From: a virus | Virus record (IMG/VR): IMGVR_UViG_3300031712_000016 | Coordinates: 1-22,707 of that record | Direction: 5' to 3' (one strand) | DNA: 22,707 nt | In this document: positions 13,876 to 20,301 of the stretch, one piece after another | Position numbering within the stretch: the stretch's first letter is position 1 | Layout of the letters: each line of letters begins with the position of its first letter | Program-made: the position numbers and the translations under genes | Notes under the pieces: generated by a model | The model's input: only the letters and a program-made list of their open reading frames with translations | Told to the model about the DNA's origin: nothing | Database searches by the model: none

Positions 13876-14217
13876 CTATTGATTAGTACTCACCTTATCA
13901 TCAACTTTACAGCCCTTACATGAGCATGGTCCGTTAAGAATGTTGAGTCCTTCAATGTAGGTCCAGCGATCTTTGAACCATTCAAAAAACTGCGCTTGTT
14001 CCGGGAATTCCTTCTCAGCATCTTCGAGTGCAGGCTTAAGTAAGAGCACGTAATTGAGCATGCGATGATCGGTACCATTCGGCCCCTGAAGTTTAACCTT
14101 CTTCTCATCTTCAGAAAGATTCTCATCAGCAAGGATTGCCTGAGCTTCTTTATACACATTAAAGAGATTCTGGATTGTCCACGCTACCATGTGTTGAAAC
14201 GCTTGTGGTTGTGCCAT
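13876..14217 (-). CDS. conserved phage protein between terminase and portal genes
   Basis: 113 residues from ATG 14217 (AAAGGTTAATTC upstream) to TAG 13876. Helical content is high: QAFQHMVAWTIQNLFNVYKEAQ, then ENLSEDEKKVKL. The C-terminus has a Cys cluster, CSCKGCK (residues 99-105), that might bind metal. The residue pattern is not one I can tie to a family. The stop is in frame with the portal, separated by 20 codons without a stop, so any read-through would add this domain to the portal; the strong portal start makes separate proteins more likely. Confidence 0.65.
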   Translation of the reverse strand: MAQPQAFQHMVAWTIQNLFNVYKEAQAILADENLSEDEKKVKLQGPNGTDHRMLNYVLLLKPALEDAEKEFPEQAQFFEWFKDRWTYIEGLNILNGPCSCKGCKVDDKVSTNQ

Positions 14218-14233
14218 GAATTAACCTTTCAAT

Positions 14234-14344
14234 TTAACCAAATATTACCCAAACGAACCCGTATAATATCACAAACATAACAAGCACGGAGAGTATGACT
14301 ATACCCATAATGTTTGCTATGAACTTTATCAGTTCACTATTCAT
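14234..14344 (-). CDS. 36-residue membrane protein
   Basis: ATG 14344 overlaps the large terminase stop (ATGA). It encodes a short polar start (MNSELIKFIANIM) and a single membrane span of about 20 residues (GIVILSVLVMFVILYGFVW), ending in VIFG and TAA. It has no known relatives that I can name. Its place between terminase and portal genes, 17 bases before the next ATG, supports translation by coupling. A holin- or antiholin-like role is possible but unproven. Confidence 0.6.
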   Translation of the reverse strand: MNSELIKFIANIMGIVILSVLVMFVILYGFVWVIFG

Positions 14345-15702
14345 CGTAGATCCGAAGGGATATCGTCCCTGAATATGTTGGGTAGGTTTGACTGAGTACC
14401 ATACCGCGCTTCTTGATATTGCCTTTCTCGTTCATCAGCCGACATACCGTCACGAGTCTTTGGCAATGATATCGCAAGATAACGCATAGCATCTGCATAA
14501 TGTGAATTGTAATCATGCAATGGGTGTGATTTATATACTTTCTTCTTTGCATCCCACTCCTGTCTATAACCTTCAAGCGCTTTTATCAATGGAGCACATT
14601 GCTTCTCATCTACCCAGACCTTAGGCAACGTAGTACGAACTGCCTCAATACCATCTATGATGCTCAAATCCGGGGCCACAGTGAACGCTATTCCCAAGTG
14701 CCGAGCTTTCTCTATCCTCGTCATGCCCGTACCAAATTCCCTAACCTTGATATCGTGAGGGGCAATGTGCTTCCCATACTGATACGGCTTCGCCTGCAAT
14801 ACTGAAACGTAGTGCTCTAAACCTTCTTTGTTTTTGTCATAACAATCTATTATACGTACCGTTTGGCCAACGACTTGGAAGAAGATAATGTTGGTCGAAT
14901 CCCTAACGCCAATGTCCCACGCCGTATGGACTTTGAAACCTGGTTCCCACGGGACGACGCTGATCTGGCCTTTGAGGCGCATCCGGTCGAGGCTTTTCGC
15001 ATAGTAGGAGCCTTCGACGCCCATTTCGAAGCTTGTGTAATACTCTTGTTGGATAAGGTCCTCGGACATGATTCCTTCTGCTCGTTCTCGTTCGATTTCA
15101 TGGAGGGGTATATGTTGAGTATCATCGAGGGAGAGCTTGTAGCAGAACCAGTCTGGGTTATTTTGAGCGATGTTGTAGAGCTCCCACAAGTGATTCTTTC
15201 CTCGTGGCGTCGAGAGGAAGAGGGCCCATCCATCATTGGCTGCCAAGATAGGACGCAAGTATTGGTACGCTCGCGGGTCTTGTAACGCATACTCTGAGAA
15301 GACAATCCCTTGAGGGTTGGTACCGACAAGAGAGTCATAGTTGTCAGAACCAACAATCTGAAAGAGTGAGCCATTGGTAAACCTTATCTTCATTTCTTGG
15401 GAGTTAATCGATGCTATTACTTCTTTAGGTATGTACTCGAGTATCCGCTCTCCTGTATTAGTAATCGAATCAAAGAGAATCTTTCTGCCCTGTGAGTATG
15501 TTGGGAATATATAGTAGATGACACAGGTGCGCTTTAAAAGGTAACGAATGCAGAAGTTGAATGCAGTTATGTCCTTGCCTGCCCGTCGAGGCATGATAGC
15601 AAGAACACGCTTATAGCCCTTATTCTCAAGTGCATCAAGAATAGGGAGCTGATATACACGAGGCTTATATTTATTCAGATGTATCTGTGTCGCTACGGTC
15701 AT
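14341..15702 (-). CDS. terL: terminase large subunit
   Basis: 453 residues, ATG 15702. The ATPase domain has a Walker A region MPRRAGKD at residues 37-44, a Walker B-like GIVFSEYA at 132-138 with the acidic Glu137, and the coupling motif LFLSTPRGKN at 161-170. The RNase H-like nuclease domain shows Asp263 in AWDIGVRD and Asp404 in SHYADAMRY. The protein powers DNA translocation into the prohead and makes the genome cuts. Its start overlaps the HNH gene stop (ATGA). The small terminase lies upstream, interrupted by the HNH gene. Confidence 0.92.
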   Translation of the reverse strand: MTVATQIHLNKYKPRVYQLPILDALENKGYKRVLAIMPRRAGKDITAFNFCIRYLLKRTCVIYYIFPTYSQGRKILFDSITNTGERILEYIPKEVIASINSQEMKIRFTNGSLFQIVGSDNYDSLVGTNPQGIVFSEYALQDPRAYQYLRPILAANDGWALFLSTPRGKNHLWELYNIAQNNPDWFCYKLSLDDTQHIPLHEIERERAEGIMSEDLIQQEYYTSFEMGVEGSYYAKSLDRMRLKGQISVVPWEPGFKVHTAWDIGVRDSTNIIFFQVVGQTVRIIDCYDKNKEGLEHYVSVLQAKPYQYGKHIAPHDIKVREFGTGMTRIEKARHLGIAFTVAPDLSIIDGIEAVRTTLPKVWVDEKQCAPLIKALEGYRQEWDAKKKVYKSHPLHDYNSHYADAMRYLAISLPKTRDGMSADERERQYQEARYGTQSNLPNIFRDDIPSDLR

Positions 15703-16232
15703 TGTGCTTGCTCGATTTTATTTGCATGACGACAAGGATGGAGACTTCCGGTCATTCGTCTTAACTGAGATCCGGATCTTGAGGTTTCGTAGCCACATTT
15801 ACAACAACGACAAAGATAATAGTGGAATCTCCATCGATTTTCATTCTCAAGCAGATGTAAGACAAGCCAATTACCAAATTGTTTACCAGGCATATTGTCT
15901 TCTGCCTTGTTTACAGAATTGTTTTCTTTAGCTGTAACCCATCGACAATTATCGGGAGAATATCCCTTATCGTTATCTATTCTATCGATTTGAAGACCTG
16001 ATGGCCGTTCACCCATATCTTCATAGAAGTTTTCAAATCTTAACCAACGGTCACATACGGTTATTCCACGCCCACCATAATATTTATACTTCTTATATTT
16101 GGGATCACTACATCTTGTGATCATAGCAGCCCACACCCTATAAATTGGAGCGCGGGACATTCCATGCTTAAATCTTGGATGATCTTTTCCTCTTTTTATT
16201 TCTCCATCATTGTTCTGTATCTTGGTGCTCAT
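15699..16232 (-). CDS. HNH homing-type endonuclease between the two terminase genes
   Basis: 177 residues from ATG 16232 with GAGAAGAAAA upstream. The HNH-type core spans residues 30-110: IYRVWAAMITRCSDP, YYGGRGITVCDRW, then QIDRIDNDKGYSPDNCRW, the pattern of phage HNH homing endonucleases with an N-x-x-RW end. Residues 115-168 (GKQFGNWLVLHLLE, CRCCKCGYE, GSLHPC) form a second, Cys-rich DNA-binding domain usual in this family. The gene overlaps the small terminase end by 26 bases and the large terminase start by four. Such insertions mark mobile genes; an accessory role in packaging is known for HNH proteins of other phages, but this one looks like a homing type. Confidence 0.85.
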   Translation of the reverse strand: MSTKIQNNDGEIKRGKDHPRFKHGMSRAPIYRVWAAMITRCSDPKYKKYKYYGGRGITVCDRWLRFENFYEDMGERPSGLQIDRIDNDKGYSPDNCRWVTAKENNSVNKAEDNMPGKQFGNWLVLHLLENENRWRFHYYLCRCCKCGYETSRSGSQLRRMTGSLHPCRHANKIEQAQ

Positions 16233-16620
16233 TTTTCTTCTCGGGTACAAGGTTGCTCGTTGGAATCTTTTCAATAACTATGATTTGAGGTCCGCTATTC
16301 AATTCATTTTGCTTATCTCTTAATGATGCGCGCCATTCAGCACTAGCTTTCCATTCTGGGTCGTAATGATGCATGGAGCTTGCAACAATCCCAGCTTCGA
16401 GCTTTTTCTTGATTGCTCCTATTTCTCTCCTGTTACCAATGATACCGCAAGCATTCTCTTGGGCTTCCTTCAAGATAGGGAATGCATCAAGCCACTTATT
16501 CCAGGTACGCTGTCCTATACCCTTTGAGAAGTGAAACTGAGATACCTTAAACGCTTCGGGATCATTGACTGCCCATTCAATTATTTCAGATGCTAAACGC
16601 TCTATTCCTTCATGATTCAT
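16207..16620 (-). CDS. terS: small terminase subunit
   Basis: 137 residues from ATG 16620, preceded by GGAG nine bases upstream. The frame is open to ATG 16797, but that start lacks a good site and would overlap the previous gene by 71 bases; homologues should decide. Residues 1-60 form helical DNA-recognition segments (MNHEGIERLASEIIEW, then VSQFHFSKGIGQRTWNKW). A conserved HYDPEWKASAEWRASL block near residues 92-107 is a pattern I recall in terminase small subunits of environmental phages. It should form a ring that selects the packaging site and recruits the large subunit. The gene lies directly upstream of the HNH and terL genes. Confidence 0.75.
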   Translation of the reverse strand: MNHEGIERLASEIIEWAVNDPEAFKVSQFHFSKGIGQRTWNKWLDAFPILKEAQENACGIIGNRREIGAIKKKLEAGIVASSMHHYDPEWKASAEWRASLRDKQNELNSGPQIIVIEKIPTSNLVPEKKNEHQDTEQ

Positions 16621-16726
16621 TGGTTTCATCTCCAAAGTGAAAATACATTGATAGTCGAACCAGCCTATACTGTTTGGTTGCGTATTTTCTGTGATAGGCT
16701 TACGAACTTTACCGTGTTTTATCTTT

Positions 16727-17125
16727 TCATCGGGAGATTTCCGTAAGCGTGAACTCCGTCCTTGCTTCGGGGTCATAGGTCTTTTTGCAACTGACATGGG
16801 CTATAGTGCTTTCGCAGTCATAAATTATTCCATGAGTAACTGCTTCTAAAAAGTGTACAAGGGTGAATAGCGATGGTGGCATAAGATGTTGGTCACCAGG
16901 GCGAGCTTTGCATTTAGATCGTGCTGTTAATGGTAAGGGAAAGAAAAACATTACATCAAGAGAAAGGGGCCCTTCAAAGAGCGGCTCATCATCATGCTGT
17001 CGTTGTAATTCTATAGATGTTAATAATCGAACTTGTTTGGTAGTTCCCCAAGCTATGACATCATCAGTGCGACGATGTACGAGTGCTTGAGGCAATCCTT
17101 TAATGACATAGGTCTTTGTTCTCAC
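16727..17125 (-). CDS. RusA-like protein lacking the catalytic residues
   Basis: 132 residues from GTG 17125 (AGGTGAAGC upstream). The fold pattern of RusA-type Holliday junction resolvases is visible: a GDQHLMPPSLFTLVHFLEAV segment aligns with the usual GDxHxxKPDLDNLxKFxxDAL, followed by IIYDCESTIAHVSCKKTYDP and ARTEF, where family members have a DD pair then KxYxPEPRTE. The catalytic PDxDN acids are replaced (PSLFT), the Lys by His, and the DD by CE. It may therefore bind branched DNA without cutting, or do something else. It is near the ERF gene but on the other strand. RusA assignment is by pattern from memory. Confidence 0.65.
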   Translation of the reverse strand: MRTKTYVIKGLPQALVHRRTDDVIAWGTTKQVRLLTSIELQRQHDDEPLFEGPLSLDVMFFFPLPLTARSKCKARPGDQHLMPPSLFTLVHFLEAVTHGIIYDCESTIAHVSCKKTYDPEARTEFTLTEISR

Positions 17126-17136
17126 GCTTCACCTGC

Positions 17137-17889
17137 TTAGAATACTTCCTCCCATATCGAATCATCATCGACAGGGAAATCTATCAGCTCAGTCTGTTTT
17201 GTCACTGAATGAATTGTTTTACTCAGTGCGTGACGTTCCGGTACGTACTGAACCGTTTCAGATTGTATTTCATTCAACCCGTGACGTGGTGAATGACTAG
17301 CATTCACTATTTTTGGTACGGGTTGAGCTTCTTTCTCTAGGGCGCCGCGTTTCTCTAACCATTCTCGATGTTTGCGTTGCTTATCGGCATCCATCTTCTG
17401 CCACATGGATAGAGAGTACTGCTTTTTCCAAGCGTTTCTGTCTTGCTTCATGTCCTCTTCCTCGTTTCTCGCGCGTGCGTTAGTTATATAAATATAATTA
17501 TTTATAACCTTAGAACTATATGGTGTAGCGCCAGGTTTGGTAATGGGAAAAAGTAAGCTCAAAGAGAGTGGTGCTAACCACTTAAGTTGTTTCCATAAAT
17601 GAGAGATGCGATAGCGCTCTGCTTTGGCTTCATCCGTAACTTCATACAGACACGTATTCCATTCACGACGCGTCTTCTCGATCCAGCCATCAAGGAAAAG
17701 ATCGCGGAGGGCACGGAGTATAGTAGAGCGATGTTTACCGAAGTGTTTGGCGAGTGTGGTATGTGATACGTAGATCTTTTTAGACTTAAACCCAAGAAAA
17801 TAGCGAATTATGCCTAGTTTGAGCGGCAAAAGTGCTGCTGGATTAAGTTTTTCTTGACTGGACGGTAATGTTTGGTAGTTTTGTTTCAT
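17137..17889 (-). CDS. winged-helix protein, probable replication initiator
   Basis: 250 residues from ATG 17889. Residues 35-75 carry a winged helix-turn-helix (KKIYVSHTTLAKHFGKHR, then STILRALRDLFLDGWIEKTRRE), common in phage replication initiators and regulators. The middle is hydrophobic-basic and the C-terminal third is highly charged and probably disordered (MDADKQRKHREWLEKRG). The gene follows the XRE-like gene, separated by a strong hairpin, and an inverted repeat lies at its start codon, suggesting autoregulation. Origin binding or host helicase loading is inferred, not shown. Confidence 0.6.
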   Translation of the reverse strand: MKQNYQTLPSSQEKLNPAALLPLKLGIIRYFLGFKSKKIYVSHTTLAKHFGKHRSTILRALRDLFLDGWIEKTRREWNTCLYEVTDEAKAERYRISHLWKQLKWLAPLSLSLLFPITKPGATPYSSKVINNYIYITNARARNEEEDMKQDRNAWKKQYSLSMWQKMDADKQRKHREWLEKRGALEKEAQPVPKIVNASHSPRHGLNEIQSETVQYVPERHALSKTIHSVTKQTELIDFPVDDDSIWEEVF

Positions 17890-17890
17890 A

Positions 17891-17909
17891 TACAAAGTCT
17901 AAGTTTGTA
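17891..17909. promoter_or_regulatory. inverted repeat immediately upstream of the winged-helix gene
   Basis: TACAAA and TTTGTA arms flank a seven-base spacer, ending two bases upstream of the ATG at 17889. This operator-like repeat would let a dimeric regulator block ribosome or polymerase access. The arms are only 6 bp, so chance cannot be excluded. Confidence 0.4.
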
Positions 17910-17915
17910 TAAACA

Positions 17916-17947
17916 ATAAGCAGGGATGAGCTTAAGTCCCTGCTTAT
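17916..17947 (-). terminator. 11-bp hairpin between regulator and winged-helix genes
   Basis: ATAAGCAGGGA and TCCCTGCTTAT are a perfect stem with a 10-base loop. On the minus strand TGTTTAT follows (a weak U-tract); on the plus strand GCTTTTT follows. It could attenuate transcription from the XRE-like gene into the winged-helix gene. Confidence 0.6.
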
Positions 17948-17980
17948 GCTTTTTAAATCTATTTCAACGACGCCGTGATA

Positions 17981-18241
17981 CTACCTCAAAATGGTAGGAA
18001 AAATCAAGTCATCTCCATTTTTCTTTATATATTCGTAGATCTTCTCATAGGACATAAACCGAGCAATCTTAGGTTTGCCATGGAGAAAATCTAACAACAT
18101 AGGGAAAGAGACATTAAATTCAGTCGCTGCGTGCTGTCTTGTCCAACCCCTGGCCTTTATGAAGGTTTTTACTATTTCTCGAAACTGATCACGAATTTGT
18201 TCGTCTTCGACTATGTCTTGTATAGCGCGCCAATTGTTCAT
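17981..18241 (-). CDS. XRE-like helix-turn-helix regulator
   Basis: 86 residues from ATG 18241 with AAGGATATCT upstream, ending at TAG 17981. Residues 35-80 show a helix-turn-helix: GWTRQHAATEFNVSFPMLLDFLHGKPK, with a short recognition helix and the basic turn before it. The N-terminal acidic helix (IVEDEQIRDQFREIV) could help dimerise. It is divergent from the early plus-strand genes and shares overlapping promoter elements with them, the layout of a Cro/CI-type switch. No integrase is visible in the window, so lysogeny is not established. Confidence 0.65.
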   Translation of the reverse strand: MNNWRAIQDIVEDEQIRDQFREIVKTFIKARGWTRQHAATEFNVSFPMLLDFLHGKPKIARFMSYEKIYEYIKKNGDDLIFPTILR

Positions 18242-18272
18242 AGATATCCTTATCTAGGTTAGTGATATATAT

Positions 18273-18301
18273 AGAATATAGATTGTTTATTAAGTTGACA
18301 A
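18273..18301 (-). promoter_or_regulatory. promoter of the XRE-like gene
   Basis: On the minus strand TTGTCA (18301-18296), a 17-base spacer and TATTCT (18278-18273) precede the ATG at 18241. The -35 box overlaps the -35 box of the divergent plus-strand promoter, so binding at one should exclude the other. Confidence 0.55.
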
Positions 18302-18322
18302 GATATATGTGCGTGCCATACT
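18295..18322 (+). promoter_or_regulatory. early plus-strand promoter
   Basis: TTGACA (18295-18300), a 16-base spacer and CATACT (18317-18322, four of six matches) lie upstream of the gene at 18366. The overlap with the divergent promoter suggests a bidirectional switch. Confidence 0.55.
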
Positions 18323-18365
18323 TGTAACCAGGAAGTAAAGAGACAATGTTAACTAGAGTCAAATA

Positions 18366-18578
18366 ATGGCAAGATCACGAGCATCAAGAAAGGCAGTAAC
18401 CGAAGCAATACTTGAGTTCCTAAAGCGCAAAGGGTTCCATGCCAATGTGGAACTTCATAGAAAAGAATGCGACTATGGCACAGTAGATTACGAAATCTGC
18501 GAGATCAATGAACATTGCACCGAAGCATGCTTAGAGAAAGGCAACCGTGGAACCAATCATTCAGCGTCTATTAGATGA
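18366..18578 (+). CDS. small early protein, 70 residues
   Basis: The first gene of the early plus-strand operon starts at ATG 18366; the upstream AACTAGAGTCAAATA is a weak ribosome binding site. The N-terminal MARSRASRKAVTEAILEFLKRK helix is basic; the rest is acidic with several Cys (ECDYGTVDYEICEINEHC), suggesting metal binding. No family is recognised. Its end overlaps the ERF gene by 32 bases, with TGA at 18576-18578. Confidence 0.6.
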   Translation: MARSRASRKAVTEAILEFLKRKGFHANVELHRKECDYGTVDYEICEINEHCTEACLEKGNRGTNHSASIR

Positions 18579-19287
18579 AATTAAACTTTGTCATGAACGA
18601 GAGCTCGAAGCAGAGCGCAACAAAACAGTAAAAGATTCTTATCAGTCTGCAGAGACTAAAGATCTCGTAGCAGCATTGGCTAAGGCCCAAGGAGAATATC
18701 CCGTTATTGGGCACAATAGAGAGAACCCATACTTCAAGAGTGCCTATACTGACCTTGATACTATCATCAGAGCTGTTAGACCTGCTTTGCATAAGAATGG
18801 CCTAAGCTTGACCCAAGACACACGATTTGACGAAGGTGGGGCTACGATGCTTCATACTCGTTTATGGCACGCTACGGGGCAATGGATTGAAACTAGGGCT
18901 AGAATACTACCCCCTAAGAACGATCCACAGTCCTACGGTAGTACGCTTACCTATAATCGTAGATACTCTATTATGGCATTGCTAGGTATCACTTGCTCTT
19001 CAGATCCTGGTGATGATGATGCTGAAGTTGCTATGGTAGATTCACGAGACATGATTGCTAAGGGTCCTTCAAATAAATATAACCCTAAAGATCAATCTGC
19101 TGATACCGTTACCAAAGAACAGCTTGAAGAGTTAGAATACGAATTAGCTGGGTATCCAGATATTGGTGAGATGGTGCTCGATAAGCTTCAATTACAATCA
19201 CTCGCTGATATGCCTAAGAGTAAGTATATGGTATCACTACAGCGCATCCGGGAAATTAAGCAGAAACGTTCAGGCGTAAAATCATAA
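18547..19287 (+). CDS. erf: ERF family single-strand annealing protein
   Basis: 246 residues from GTG 18547 (AGAAAGGCAACC upstream), overlapping the preceding gene. The ERF core is visible at residues 37-152: LVAALAKAQGEYPVIG, then YTDLDTIIRAVRPALHKNGLSLTQ, HATGQWIET, and the signature SYGSTLTYNRRYSIMALLGI. A DDDAEV segment follows, then a variable C-terminus that is helical and basic. ERF proteins anneal complementary single strands in phage recombination and repair, matching the early-gene setting. No exonuclease partner is recognised nearby. Confidence 0.88.
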   Translation: MEPIIQRLLDEIKLCHERELEAERNKTVKDSYQSAETKDLVAALAKAQGEYPVIGHNRENPYFKSAYTDLDTIIRAVRPALHKNGLSLTQDTRFDEGGATMLHTRLWHATGQWIETRARILPPKNDPQSYGSTLTYNRRYSIMALLGITCSSDPGDDDAEVAMVDSRDMIAKGPSNKYNPKDQSADTVTKEQLEELEYELAGYPDIGEMVLDKLQLQSLADMPKSKYMVSLQRIREIKQKRSGVKS

Positions 19288-19300
19288 ATACGAGGACACT

Positions 19301-19498
19301 ATGTCAGACCACCCATCACGCATAAGCGAACCGCCCATGCTGATACACCGGCATAGTGCACCTAATATCTACGATCATGCACCGGTAGGATCTCAATGCA
19401 AAGTAGTTTCACCTGATGGATCCTTCGTGATGTATACACAGACTAGTAGAGATGAAAATAATCCTCGCTGGGAAATGCTTAGCCAGGAAGAAGTTTAG
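19301..19498 (+). CDS. small early protein, 65 residues
   Basis: ATG 19301 has GAGGA eight bases upstream, and the frame ends at TAG 19498. It is polar and Pro/His/Ser-rich in the first 30 residues; the rest resembles a short beta domain (GSQCKVVSPDGSFVMYTQTS, then NPRWEML). It is co-transcribed with erf, 13 bases after it. No known family is recognised. Confidence 0.55.
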   Translation: MSDHPSRISEPPMLIHRHSAPNIYDHAPVGSQCKVVSPDGSFVMYTQTSRDENNPRWEMLSQEEV

Positions 19499-19529
19499 GG
19501 ACTGGGTAAGAAGCACATTGTATTACTTC

Positions 19530-19579
19530 CCCCTGCGGAGTATTGATTTAGCGAAAGCTGGTCTATGCTTATGCAGGGG
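19530..19579 (+). terminator. possible terminator hairpin after the erf operon
   Basis: CCCCTGC (19530-19536) and GCAGGGG (19573-19579) pair across a 36-base loop that itself contains AGC-GAAA-GCT. It is followed by TTTGTGTGTTTAT, which is T-rich but interrupted. It lies between the last early gene and two small exported-protein genes. Confidence 0.5.
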
Positions 19580-19634
19580 TTTGTGTGTTTATAACACATT
19601 ATTACCCCTTCACTTACCTTAAGGAGGTAATCGT

Positions 19635-19865
19635 ATGAAGAATGTATTCTTCTCTCTTCTCGTTGTTTCGTCCCTGTACTCATCTGATAAACCAACTACG
19701 ACCAACGTTGTTGTCACCACGACACAAGTCGTTGGATCGTTGAATAAAAAACCTCTGCATAGATCTGTTCAGCGCGTTAGAAGACAAATAGAACAACAGA
19801 AACGTGATGATGCACTACAAGCAGGCGCATTCTGTTGTTGTTTCTTCAAAGACAATTCTAAGTAA
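19635..19865 (+). CDS. small secreted protein with Cys cluster
   Basis: 76 residues from ATG 19635, with AAGGAGGTAATCGT upstream, the strongest Shine-Dalgarno match in the region. A signal peptide covers residues 1-16 (MKNVFFSLLVVSSLYS), with cleavage before SDKP. A Thr/Val-rich stretch follows, then a basic helix (RSVQRVRRQIEQQKRDD) and a hydrophobic Cys-rich end (AGAFCCCFFKDNSK). The CCC cluster could be disulphide-linked, lipidated or metal-bound. The signal peptide style recalls Dependentiae secreted proteins. No function is assigned. Confidence 0.65.
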   Translation: MKNVFFSLLVVSSLYSSDKPTTTNVVVTTTQVVGSLNKKPLHRSVQRVRRQIEQQKRDDALQAGAFCCCFFKDNSK

Positions 19866-19874
19866 GGAGAGGTA

Positions 19875-20234
19875 ATGAAGCATGTTAGGCAGATTCTCGG
19901 TGTAAGTTTGTTTGTTGTGTTGTGTATTGTCTTGTGGAACATTTCAAGCACACAAATGGAATTGCCTGCTAATCCACCACAACTCGTACGCGCGAACGCA
20001 CACTATAATCTTGATGCAGCTACAGAACGACAAGAACAATTGCTTGCTAATCTTGAACAGGCTTTGAACGATGAAGCATTTAGACTGCAAGCATTAGAAC
20101 TTGTTAATGCAAGCGTTCAAGAACATGGAATACCTGGTGTTCTTTTTGTGCCACAACCACGAAGAGCAGATACACAACAGCCATGGTATAAACGACTCAT
20201 CGCTGCCATATCATGCACGGGTAATAGAAGATAG
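19875..20234 (+). CDS. membrane-anchored early protein, 119 residues
   Basis: ATG 19875 is 10 bases past the previous stop, with AGGAGAGGTA upstream. Residues 6-24 form one hydrophobic span (QILGVSLFVVLCIVLWNIS), with a basic start. The exported or soluble part is rich in Gln, Ala and Leu with acidic helices (ERQEQLLANLEQALNDEAF), then a Pro-rich, basic end (PQPRRADTQQPWYKR). It could anchor a complex to the inner membrane or serve as a spanin. The frame ends at TAG 20232-20234, with TAA two codons on. Confidence 0.55.
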   Translation: MKHVRQILGVSLFVVLCIVLWNISSTQMELPANPPQLVRANAHYNLDAATERQEQLLANLEQALNDEAFRLQALELVNASVQEHGIPGVLFVPQPRRADTQQPWYKRLIAAISCTGNRR

Positions 20235-20249
20235 TTGTAAGAGTTAGTC

Positions 20250-20280
20250 CCCCTGCATGGGAACATACACATGCAGAGGG
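20250..20280. promoter_or_regulatory. hairpin between convergent genes
   Basis: CCC-CTGCATG and CATGCAG-A-GGG form a 10-bp stem with one bulged A and a 10-base loop. An A-run follows on the plus strand rather than a T-run, so termination is weak; it separates the early operon from the right-hand fibre gene. Confidence 0.45.
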
Positions 20281-20301
20281 AAAAAAGGAGTAGCAAGAGC
20301 T

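Noticed and set aside
16621-16797. Longer form of the small terminase starting at 16797
   Set aside because: It would overlap the RusA-like gene by 71 bases and lacks a ribosome binding site; kept as an alternative only.
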